DNA of 32,448 nt, taken from assembly GCA_029339195.1 (NCBI GenBank), contig JAPTJF010000590.1, positions 1 to 32,448 of the forward strand, read 5' to 3'. Numbering within the stretch: position 1 is the stretch's first letter; every line of letters starts with the position of its first letter. The position numbers were made by a program, and so were the translations under genes. Source of the stretch: Micractinium sp. NFX-FRZ. Lineage: Eukaryota; Chlorophyta; Trebouxiophyceae; Chlorellales; Chlorellaceae. The notes under the pieces were generated by a model that had not been told where the DNA came from, searched no databases, and was given only the letters and a program-made list of their open reading frames with translations. This document shows positions 1 through 8,893 of the stretch, in pieces.

Positions 1-100
1 AATGTGCATAAACAACTGTGCATGCTGATTTTCCCTAACAAAACGGGCTGTGTTTTGTGGCCTGGATCTACTAGTGAAGCAAGAGTAGCCAGGGACTTAC

Positions 101-1885
101 CCTTACTTCACAAGCCAACACTGGGGCTGGGAGCATTGGCAAGTGCATGCACGCCGCCACTGTGGGGGATGCAAGCATGCAGGCGCACAGACCTCGACGC
201 ATGCATACACTGTGTGGCGCCTCACCAGCACGCGCCCACGCTGCGGCTTGGGGGGCAGAGGTGATGGCGGCGTCCCATACAGGGAGGTCCCTCAGGATCA
301 CGGAGGCGCACGACAGTACGGATTTCAGCATGTCGTTGAGCTCGGGTGACAACATCGCGGCGGTGCGAGTGCACGGGCGCACCGCCGCTGCAACCAGCGG
401 CACCAGCTGCAGCACGGCGGCAGCGGTCGCCGCATCCTGTGGCGGGCTGCCCGCCTCTGCAGCCAAGGCGCCCCGCTTCACAAGAGTAGCCACGATCGAC
501 AGCAAAGGGATGCACGCCACTGCGCAGTGCGTGTCGACCACCTCATGCCCCGGTGACAGCAGCAGGCGCAGCGCGTCCGCTGCCGGCGCCAGCAGCTGCA
601 GAGCGCCGCCAGTGCCGCTGGCCACCCGCTTCGTGCCGCCACCAAGGTTGGTGGAGGCAAGCATGTTCAACAACTTGCAGACATCAATCCACTGCTTGAG
701 CTGCTGGTCAGCTGGTGCGCTGCCTCGGGCTAACCACTCGACACCACGGGAGGCGCCCGCGGGAGCCGTCGCGATCTGCTGAAGCACGATGGGCACTACG
801 CTGAGCAGGGTCTGTACCAGCTGCTGCTGCTGGGCCGGGTCAGCTGCCACCGCTGCCTGCAGCTGGCTGAAAGCCGCATCAACAGAGGTGCGGTGTATGG
901 TTTCACCCAGCTGGGAGGCGAGGCCGGCCAGGTCGCAAGTGCACCGCTCGCCAGCGCCTGAGTGGGGGGAAGCCGGGTCATGGCAGGCTGGGAGCGGGGA
1001 GCAGCTGCGCTGCTGTCTGTGCTGCAGCAGATATCCTGCACTGCCTACCATCAGTGCCATTGGTGGGCTGGTGAGGATAGTGGTAGGGTGTCCCGCCTAC
1101 CTTGGCGTGCTGCAACGTGCTGCAAGGCGTGGCCTGCCGTCGCCAGCCAGGGCAGAAGGGCGCTGGGCTTGGCAACCGTCCTGGCCACAGCGGGCAGCGT
1201 GGCGGCAGCCCAGGGGCTTGAACAGGCGCACAGCATCTCTCGAACCAGAAAGATCTGGGGAGTCAGGCTGCCGACAACCACGGCCAAGGAGGCTGAGGCT
1301 GCCACGGCCTGCTGCAGCAGGCGCCGCCCGCTGCCAAACACCAGAGCGCCCACCCCGGCGGCCAGGCGATACAAATCCTGACCCCCCAGCTGCGCCTCCT
1401 GCAGCAGCAGCAGGCCGAGTGCGCCCGCCTGCAGAGCGGAGTACAGCCGTAGTGTCTGACAATCCAGCGCTGCCCTGCCAGTGCCCGGCGGTGGAACAGG
1501 GGCACCTGCCAGCAGGGCGTCGACCTGCGGCAGCTGCTGGCCCAGCAGCCGGGCGCCCCTGCAAGGCGTGTACCCAGGAACACCACACGTGAACGTTGCA
1601 ACAGGTGAAAACCCAGCAGAGTGTGGTGTGCCCCTGTAATGTATTGTGCTCGGATGTGCCCCAGCGCACCGCAGACCCGAATCGAGGCTGTTCAGCACCC
1701 ACCCACCTGCACAGTCGCTGCCGCGCGTGGTCGTCTGGGAGGGGCCCCATGGGCTGACCATCCTCCGCCACATCCATGTAGTCTGCATCTTCCCGCCCTG
1801 ACAGAACCGGGTTCAGCAGGCGCCCATCAACCATCTGCTCCAGCCGGAGGAGCGCCTGCTGCCACCGCTGGCGCTGCCCGCTCAT
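101..1885 (-). CDS. Uncharacterised helical-repeat-like protein, 5' part
   Basis: I do not recognise this protein. Coding exons on the minus strand are 1707-1885, 1101-1558, 226-957 and 101-159. All junctions keep phase (2, 1, 1, 0), and the last donor reads into an intron leaving the window, so 476 residues are visible and the C-terminus is missing. The ATG at 1885 sits in GCCGCCATGAGC; the open frames further upstream have no ATG, so this start is preferred. The sequence is almost wholly helix-forming Leu/Ala/Gln with short turns, for example QQQLVQTLLSVVPIVLQQIA and CAVACIPLLSIVATLVKRG, as in ARM/HEAT solenoids such as importins, nucleoporins or scaffold proteins. An acidic patch (REDADYMDVAEDG, about residues 30-42) precedes the solenoid. 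There is no signal peptide, membrane segment or catalytic motif. Fold class is inference; exon structure is moderately secure. Confidence 0.62.
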
Positions 1886-2412
1886 GGCGGCAGGGTGGCG
1901 GGTGGTGAAAGTGCGGACTGTTCACAGGCAGCAGCGCTGCGTTGTATCGGGTAGCGGATGCTATGCCTGCAGAGGCCCTGTGAGGCCGTGAGAGCAGGCG
2001 CGGGGAGCGCGAGGTTCGGAAGGAGCGTGGTGCCGGCTTTCGGAGCTCAAGTGCGTCGAACCGCGGTCCATCAACGGAGAGAGCGGCAAAGACGGAGTTC
2101 TGCCGCAGCCAAGGCTCTCTAGCCACCCCAGCTCATGCGCCGCCAGCTCAGCCCGCACACTGCGCCTCTTCCAAAAGCACGGCTGTTTTTTCTGTGCGGC
2201 ACCCAACTACCCCTCACATCATTGTCTCCTGTACATCGTTCAAGGTACATATGTATACACCCAGCAAAGCAGCAGCAAGCGCATGCGCGGCTGCCAGGTG
2301 GACCGTGCCGAAGCCTCGGTCAGAGCATGGCACCCCCCGCCTGCGGCTTGCCGCCGCCTGCCTCTCCTCATACTGCGCAGCCCGCGCTGCCACAGGTGCA
2401 CACTTCTATAAG
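1886..2412. promoter_or_regulatory. Intergenic: presumed promoter/5'UTR of the left gene
   Basis: This stretch separates the presumed start of the left-hand gene from the 3' end of the Rrp5-HAT gene, both on the minus strand. Minus-strand open frames here have no ATG, so I treat it as promoter and 5'UTR. I saw no convincing TATA box or repeat. Confidence 0.4.
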
Positions 2413-2417
2413 TTACA
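2413..2417 (-). terminator. TGTAA polyadenylation signal, Rrp5-HAT gene
   Basis: The plus strand reads TTACA, so the minus-strand transcript carries TGTAA, the usual chlorophycean polyadenylation signal, 144 nt beyond the stop codon at 2561-2563. Confidence 0.6.
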
Positions 2418-2560
2418 TAGGCCAGCTGCCAGGTACACTTCAGCATGCACAGCTGCCGCGGCCCTGATTAGGGGGTCTGCCTGGTAACCACTCGCCGGCC
2501 ACTCACGACGCGGCTGCATGCCGAGGCTACTAACTACTCTCCAGCACCCGCGTGCTCGCA

Positions 2561-5554
2561 TCATGCCGCCGCCTGCGCCTCCACATATTCCATGGCCCGC
2601 TTCTTGACGTGCTCCACCCCCGCTGCGGTACCGTGTGCCTTTTCGTATTCCAGGTACCGCTTGAACAGGAACTTCATCTTCTTGGGGGGCAGCGACAGGT
2701 GGGTGGCGCGCTCAAACAGGGCGCTGCAGCACACAACAGATGGGAACAGTTTGAGCAGGTCAGATGCATGCGCATGCATCGCTGCCACAGAAAGCATCGA
2801 GTTGATAAGGGCAGAGTAGATGCATGCGGATGCAACGCTCCTGCGGAAAGCATGGAAAGCAAGCGCGTGGGCACGGCCTGCAGTGGTTTCCTGCCGCTGC
2901 TCGCTGCGTGGCGTGCCGACAGGCAGCGCCAGCAGCCGTCCCCCGGCTGTGGTGTTCCTAAGAAGGAACCCCGCCCACCCACCGTATGCGCTGCTGGTCT
3001 CCTGAAGACACCTCCTGGTCGAGGTACACGCTCCACAGGTCCAGCCGCTTGGGGTAGTTGCGCAGCACGCCCTCAAAGATGCTGCGCCCCCGCTCTGCAG
3101 GCAGATGATTGGAAAGGGCAGGTTGAAGGGGAGGGAAGGTTGAGGCGGTTGGGGTAGCTGCGCAGCGCTGCGCCCTCAGAGATGCTGCGCCCCCGCTCTG
3201 CAGGCAGGCAGGGCCAAGGAATGTCGGCAGAGCCAGGCTTGAGTCGGAAATGAGAGAGGGGTGCGGCCAAGCTCGGCGTGCATGCTGGTGCCCAAGCGGT
3301 GCGTCCATGCTGGCGCCCAAGCGGTGCGTCCATGCTGGCGTCCCAGCAGTGCCAGCGCCTCCGAGGAGCAGCGGCGGCGCCCCCGCTCCAGCAGCGGCGG
3401 CGCTCCCACCCCAGCATGCCCGCATGCCCTTCCCCCCCTGGCACCCCACCCACCCTTGTCCCCGATCTTGAACTCCAGCAGGCCCGTCTGGCTGATCATG
3501 CGGATGTGCTCAAACTTGGGGAGGCTCTGGAGGGAGCGGTCGAGCGTGCGGCGCGCCCCCTCGGCGTCTCCCGAGCCCAGGCGGTACTTGACGGCGCGCA
3601 GCCAGACCTGGAAGGGAGGAGTGAGATGCGAGCAACGGGATTGAGGGCAGAAGGAACAAAGCAAGCAGCAAAACAAAAGCATACGAGGCATGGAGCCCCG
3701 GTTGCCTTACGACGCTAGTCGGTGCTTGGCGGCACGCAGCACGGCTTGGGGGCCAGGTGTGGGGGGAGATGCACAGGGAGGCAGGTGCGATCCGGGAGGC
3801 CGGGGAGTGTGTGGGAGAGGCGAGCTAGCCGAGGCGCAGCCGAGCTAGCACCCACGCCGGCGACTCCCCCACAACAGCCCCGCCTCCACCCGCCCAGCCT
3901 CACCTCTGGGCTCTCCCCAAACTTGCGGGTCATGGCCTTGAGGCACTGCTCCACCGCCCCCTCCTTCTGTGTACGCTCGAAAATGTCGACCGCCGCCAAG
4001 TACATGCGGCGCGCATCGGTGTGCGTCAGCGCGCGGTTCAGCAGCTGCAACGTAGCTTCCTCGCTGCCGTACAGGTTCTCCAGGTTGAGGTACGCCACCC
4101 ACACGTTGAACTTCTCGCCCTCCTCCCTGCATGTGTGTGTGAAGCGGGCAGCCGTGGGTATGTCAGCGTGCCGGCAATGCGGCAGCGGGCGGGGCGGCAG
4201 CGAAACAGTTCAGCCGCTGCTGGCTGCCCACTTTCACGGTGCCTGGTGGGGCGGCACACCACGGGGCACCCAGCGGGTGGCAGCAATTCAGGCAGCGGCT
4301 GTGTTGCACAGCAGCATCTACCTCTGAGCCCGCTCCCAACACTCCCAGCCCCCGCCACTCCAGCCCCCGTCCCGTGCCCCACCGACTCCGGCACCCCCTA
4401 CCGTGGCCGCACCGGTAGTTTACAAACTGCACCCCCTTCCCTGCATGCAACCCGCTGTCCTCAAACCGCCCCAATCCATAGCACCGGTCGGCGCTTGGCC
4501 CCCGACCCCCTGCCCCGCCCCCGACCCCGCTCCACCCCCCGAATGTGCCCGCCCAGGCAGGCATACAGTAAAGCAAATCGATCCGCACCGGTAGTTTATT
4601 GTCTGCAGCGCTCGGTCCGCTAGGGCGCGCGCCTTGTCCAGCTCGCCCAGTGAGATGAGGAATGAGAGGTACTTGATCCACAGGAAGCTGGAGTTTGGTG
4701 CTGACATCACCAGCTGCTCATACTCGGTGGCGCTGCTGGGGGCGTCGTCGCCCTGCAGCGTCAGGAGGGCGTTGGGGGCAAGCAAAGAGGTGCAGGTTTC
4801 AAGGTGGGGCCGACAGCACCAGCAGCTTTCACTCTGCTGTATTGTCGCCCTGCAGATCAGACTGCGTTTCAAACGGAGAGATCTGGAACACCACGTGGGG
4901 CTGGCAGCACCGGCTGCTCAAGAGTCGGTTGGGGGCAGTGCTGCGCTGACAAACCCGCCCACACGAGGCACCCAGCCCGGCGCGCCCAATGCATATTTGC
5001 TGTGATGCACCTGTTTTTCATGCACCCAGACATGTGTGACACGCGTGCATGTAGCGTGCACTCAGCTTGCAGCGCACCTGCATGCGCCGAATCTCGGCAT
5101 CCCGGATCTGCCGCTCCTTGTCGTCCCGCGCCCGCTTCTTGGCGTGCTTGGACAGCTTCTTGGCGTCCTCCTTCTGCACCGGCTCTGCAACAAGAAACGG
5201 GCCAGGGCGCAGGGTGCCGCTCGCAGGACAGCAGAAGCAGAGATGGTGTGGGCTGGTGCCTGGGAGGGCTGGCGGCGCCGCCGCTGCCATTGGCGGCGGG
5301 GCAGCATGCATGGCTTCCCCTCCCCGGCAAGCCCGGTCCGCCGGCACATGCCGCTCCCATATGCTACCTGCTTGCTGCTGCACGTCCTGCGGCTGGTCCA
5401 GCTCCTCCCAGCCCGTCGGCTCTGCAGGCGGCGCGGCGGGCTGCCCCGCAACTGGTGCAGGCGCATCATCGTGCTGCGGTTGCTCTTCCTCCTGTTTCCG
5501 CCGCCCCTGCTTCTTGCCCTCTGCCTTCCGCTTCTTGCGCTGCTGCTCCGGCAT
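2561..5554 (-). CDS. RRP5: Rrp5/PDCD11 C-terminal HAT-repeat protein (stand-alone)
   Basis: Seven exons: 5368-5554, 5078-5184, 4589-4752, 3904-4126, 3454-3607, 2983-3094 and 2561-2723, all in phase, giving 369 residues. Residues 1-60 are low complexity with a basic nuclear-localisation-like start ([14 protein letters not shown]). Residues 62-97 are a basic helix. From about residue 99 come the HAT/TPR-like repeats of Rrp5: [78 protein letters not shown] and [16 protein letters not shown], ending [10 protein letters not shown]. These follow yeast Rrp5 and human PDCD11 closely. The family acts in the nucleolus, in 18S and 5.8S/25S pre-rRNA processing; its HAT half supports small-subunit processome assembly. 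The usual array of about 12 S1 RNA-binding domains is absent, and the gene opens at an ATG followed upstream by non-coding sequence. Family assignment is firm; full-length status is inferred from the ATG. Confidence 0.93.
2763..2780. repeat. 18-bp perfect palindrome in intron 6 of the Rrp5-HAT gene
   Basis: GATGCATGC is followed at once by its reverse complement GCATGCATC. A related, broken copy lies at about 2819-2835. The site is intronic; function unknown. Confidence 0.6.
3149..3210 (-). repeat. Decayed copy of exon 6 start and its acceptor (Rrp5-HAT intron 5)
   Basis: This segment repeats 3047-3107, the first part of exon 6 with its CTGCAG acceptor. The final stretch, GATGCTGCGCCCCCGC on the plus strand, is identical in both. 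The copy carries substitutions and a small insertion, so it no longer encodes the same peptide. It looks like a tandem duplication of the intron-exon junction. Confidence 0.75.
3284..3358. repeat. About 25-bp minisatellite, roughly 3 copies
   Basis: The unit TGCTGGCGCCCAAGCGGTGC plus GTCCA is repeated, with a third, diverged copy, inside intron 5 of the Rrp5-HAT gene. Confidence 0.6.
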
Positions 5555-6256
5555 GGTGCTCGGCTGTGCCAGAACAACGCTTTATTGCAAATTGGGTATG
5601 CGAGCACGCGGAAACCGGCGCCACATTGTGTGCTGCCTGTGGCGGCGGCGCCGCCGCCACGTCAACCTTGCTGCTGTGCTGCGCCTTTGCGGCTGCTGTG
5701 CCTACGGCGTGTAGAACATGCCGGCCCAAACAGACATTTATTGTGCAGTGCGTGTAGAACAAACTTAAAAGCGCAAGCGGGACAGCAGGCGGCGTTGCAC
5801 TGCCTGAGGCAGTGCCTGCGCTGCTGATTGACGTCTCGTGTTGCGCAGCGTGCCGCACCTTGCCGTCTGCCGGTCGTTGCTCCTGATGACAACCCGTTTA
5901 TTTTCGACACTGCACCGTGCATGGTGCAAGTGTCTTGATCTGCACTTACTGCAGGAAGAGGACGCGTACCCTGCCAGCGGCCATGTGTTGAGTTGATCAC
6001 CTGTGGTTGCTGCTGCCGGAAGCGGTGCACTGAGGCGGCCAAGGCACGGGCATGTGCTTGCTTTTAAAACCACATGTGCGAGCTGCTTCAGGTATGAACA
6101 TGTAACCTGCTGTATGAACAGCCAGGATGCATGTGCATGAACAGCCAGCATGCATGTGCCACAGTCCTGAGCATGCCTCGCGGGGCAAGTGCGTCTGCGG
6201 CGACGGCCCTCAGCATGCAAGCCGCACAGGAGCATCGTTTATTGGTCCTCAGAACC
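5555..6256. promoter_or_regulatory. Divergent intergenic region, Rrp5-HAT / DUF1749 hydrolase
   Basis: About 700 bp separate the two start codons, so both promoters and 5'UTRs must lie here. It contains a 19-nt odd palindrome at 5797-5815 (arms GCACTGCCT / AGGCAGTGC around one G), and a duplicated segment at about 6118-6160 built on AACAGCCAG and GCATGCATGTGC. No ORF here looks protein-like. Confidence 0.45.
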
Positions 6257-7976
6257 ATGGAGGTGAGTTTGAGGCTGCGGAAGTTTGCCGTGTGCCTCGC
6301 CTGGCTGAGCGCCCTTCCGCTTTTCGCGGCCCCGTTGCTGCTGGGCATTCCACACCCCATACAGTTTCGATGCTCTGACTCACATCAGAGATGGAGATTG
6401 CTCCGCTCAGTGCCGTGCACCCCACCGCCCCAAGCGCGCCACCGCCACCGCCCCGCCGCCCGCCCCCACGCGTCTCGCCCTCTTCCCTCTCCCGTTCAGG
6501 GCACTCTGTTCCGCTACGGCGCTGCCGCCGCCAATGTGGCCTTCATGACTGGGCGGCACCCCCGGCACGTTGTGCTGGTCGGCGGCCTCACTGACGGCCT
6601 TCTGTTTGCCCACTACTGCCGCCCGCTGGCGGCACGGCTGGATGCGGCCAAGTGGAGCCTGGTGCAGGCGCTGCTGTCCTCCTCACACACTGGATACGGA
6701 ACTGCCAGCCTGGATCAAGATGCACAGGAGCTGCAGCAGCTGGCATGCCACCTCAGCGCAGAGTACGGCTCTCAGGTGCCTGGGTGGGGCTGAAGCCAGG
6801 TGGGCGTGAGCTTGCAGCGGGAGTGCGGGGCCACTTCCTGGGCTCCTGCCGTGCTCTAGGGGGCTCATGTGGGGTTACGGCACGGTCTGGAGCAGCGCCG
6901 ATCGACCTATTACATCCCTGCTGCTTCTCGCCTCCCCCCTGGCCCATCACCTGCAGGGCTTTGTGATTGTGGGTCACTCCACGGGCTGCCAGGACGCTGT
7001 GCGGTACTGCCAGAGGTACCGCAGCCCTGCCAGCAGTCCTGCCAGCGCCGCAGCGGCCGCGCTGCCGCCGCTGCTGGGTGTCGTGCTGCAAGCGCCCGTG
7101 AGCGATGCAGAGTGGCTGGCCACCCAGCCCGACACGCAGCAGCGCACGGCGCTTGCACGGCAGATGGCGGCGGAGGGGCGGGGCGACGAGATTGCCTTCT
7201 GTGCACACGACGTGGATGGCGCGCCCATGACGGCCCGCCGCTGGCTGTCCCTTGCCGAGCCGGGCGGCGACGACGACATGTTTTCCAGCCACTTGACCGA
7301 TGCACAGCTGGCGGCCATTTTTGGGCCCATGGCGGGCCTGCCCACCCTTGTGCTCTTGAGCGGAGCCGAGGAGTACATCCCTCGAGGGCTGGACTACAGA
7401 GGGGTGGGGGCCCGGCTGGCACAGGTGAGGGGTGAAGTGGGTGGGTGGGCGGGGGGAAAGAGGAGCACATTCTCGAGGGGCGGGCCTGCAGAGGCACGGT
7501 GCCCGGCTGGCACAGGTGAGGGGTGGAGCCTGGGGTGGGCGGGGGAAGAGGCCCTGCTCGAGGGTGGTGTGTGTGCGTTAGGGGCGGGCCTACTGAGGCC
7601 TGAGCGCCCGGCTGGCACACTGCTGTGAGTGTGGGATGAGGCAGTTGGGTGGGTTGGTGAGCATCCCGCGGTGTGGGGGAGCCTGCTTGGCGTGCTTGGG
7701 TGTAGCCTTCGTGCACTTTTGGCTGGTGCCAGAATCAAGCACGGCATTGGCCGCAACGATGTGGGTGTGCAGCACCACTGCACACCTCCTGCCGCTCCGC
7801 CGGGATGGGTGTGACCAAGATGTAGCTGAAGCCGTTTGTGCCACCCCCTCGTGCTGCAGGCCATTGGCAGCAGCGCGCAGCTTACAGTGGTGGAGGGTGC
7901 GCGGCATGCTCTCAACGGCAAGGAGGAGGAGGGGGCGGCGGCGATTGCCGGTTTTGTTGCCTCACTGGAGCCCTGA
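6257..7976 (+). CDS. DUF1749-type alpha/beta hydrolase
   Basis: Exons 6257-6262, 6500-6775, 6957-7424 and 7860-7976 give 288 residues, all junctions phase 0. The first coding exon is only ATG GAG, followed by GTGAGT. The start context ACCATGG is strong, and the join yields MEGTLFRYG, the typical opening of this family. The sequence then has VVLVGGLTDG (oxyanion-side strand), the helix LDQDAQELQQLACHL, the nucleophile elbow GHSTG with Ser102, LSGAEEYIP (acid, Glu232 or Glu233) and EGARHALNG with His266. This matches the DUF1749/UPF0613 fold, known from fungi, plants and algae; a few relatives hydrolyse siderophore-type esters. Substrate is unknown. There is no signal peptide, so it is probably cytosolic. 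Intron 3 carries duplicated copies of the exon 3 end. Confidence 0.9.
7465..7624 (+). repeat. Two decayed copies of the exon 3 end within intron 3 (hydrolase gene)
   Basis: The exon end, from the CTCGAGG motif through CCCGGCTGGCACAG|GTGAGGGG (7380-7430), recurs at about 7472-7525 with an intact GCACAG|GTGAGGGG donor, and at about 7558-7621 ending GCACAC without a donor. Spacing is roughly 85-95 bp, so this is a three-copy tandem array starting in the exon. Confidence 0.8.
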
Positions 7977-8330
7977 ACGAATGCACGCCTGTTGCTTGCC
8001 GCCGCTTCCACGCGTTTTATGTCACCTATATATGTCACATCTTATATCCTCTCCTCCCTCATACCGAATGTGACGTCCTGGTCAGGTCGCTCCATGTCAG
8101 CACCACGGGCCAGCAGCCGTGCATGCTTTGGTCGACACGTCAGCTTGCGCCAGGTCTTGCGGCATGCGTGTGTGCGCGTAAGCCGACACACTTTCACCAT
8201 TGCTCTCCCAGCATGTCCTGTGGTTTGTCTTACAGAGGACGCAGGAATGAGAGGCGTTGAGTGCGCTGGGTGGCAAGAAGAGGGAGCGAGGGCGAGGGCT
8301 TTCAGCGGGCGGGGTGCAACGCCGCGGCGC
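7977..8330 (+). other. Presumed 3'UTR of the DUF1749 hydrolase gene
   Basis: No credible coding sequence. It runs from the stop codon to the first TGTAA on the plus strand. Confidence 0.5.
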
Positions 8331-8335
8331 TGTAA
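8331..8335 (+). terminator. TGTAA polyadenylation signal, hydrolase gene
   Basis: First TGTAA after the hydrolase stop, about 355 nt downstream. Confidence 0.5.
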
Positions 8336-8787
8336 AGCCAACGTGCCTGCTCGCCTCCCTGGCCTCCCTGGCACCCGCTGGTAGGCCAATGGTAATGCCG
8401 CCGCGGGATCGGCGCCGGAGATGTGCGGGCAAAATAAAGTGAGAGGGAAGAAGAGAGAGAAGGAAGTGATACAGATAAGGTAGCGTCACAGGTAGAATAA
8501 CAGTGTTGGAGGTAGACGCATCCACCAGCAAGCTACTGGCTACCGGCAGGCGCTTGGCAGGGCGGCGCAGGGAGTGTGTCTCCAAGGCCACCCACACGCC
8601 GCTGCTGGTGCCACCCTTTCGCGACTGCGTGGTTTAGTTGTTCGCTTGGAGGTGTCTGGGCGGCACAGGCCTGCGGCAATGGGGCCGAGCATGTGTTCGA
8701 TGAGTGAAATTGCAGCGGGCCATGTTGCAAGCGATGTTGCAGCGAGATCATGCTCCAGACGGGTCTGCTCGGCAACCCGTCCACCCA

Positions 8788-8792
8788 TTACA
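8788..8792 (-). terminator. TGTAA polyadenylation signal, subtilase gene
   Basis: TTACA on the plus strand, 102 nt beyond the subtilase stop codon (8894-8896). The convergent hydrolase and subtilase genes thus have separate signals about 450 bp apart; I see no gene in between. Confidence 0.6.
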
Positions 8793-8893
8793 CCCCAGGG
8801 GCATAGCCCATGCCTCCCACGCCTCCCCAAATGCCACCCAAACACCATCCCACGCTGTCAGTGCTCACCCAGACACAGGCTGCGCTTGTGAGT

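Noticed and set aside
2124..2126. Start of the left gene at 2126
   Set aside because: The codon is GTG and no in-frame ATG exists before a stop; 1885 is the first credible ATG.
3130..3210. Possible extra HAT exon in the Rrp5 gene
   Set aside because: The copy has frame-breaking differences, and including it would disrupt the continuous alignment to Rrp5 between [10 protein letters not shown] and ERGRSIFEG.
5036..5827. Hydrophobic Leu-rich plus-strand ORF of 263 codons
   Set aside because: Antisense of the Gln/Lys-rich first exons of the Rrp5-HAT gene and of its promoter; the apparent membrane helices are complementary-strand artefacts.
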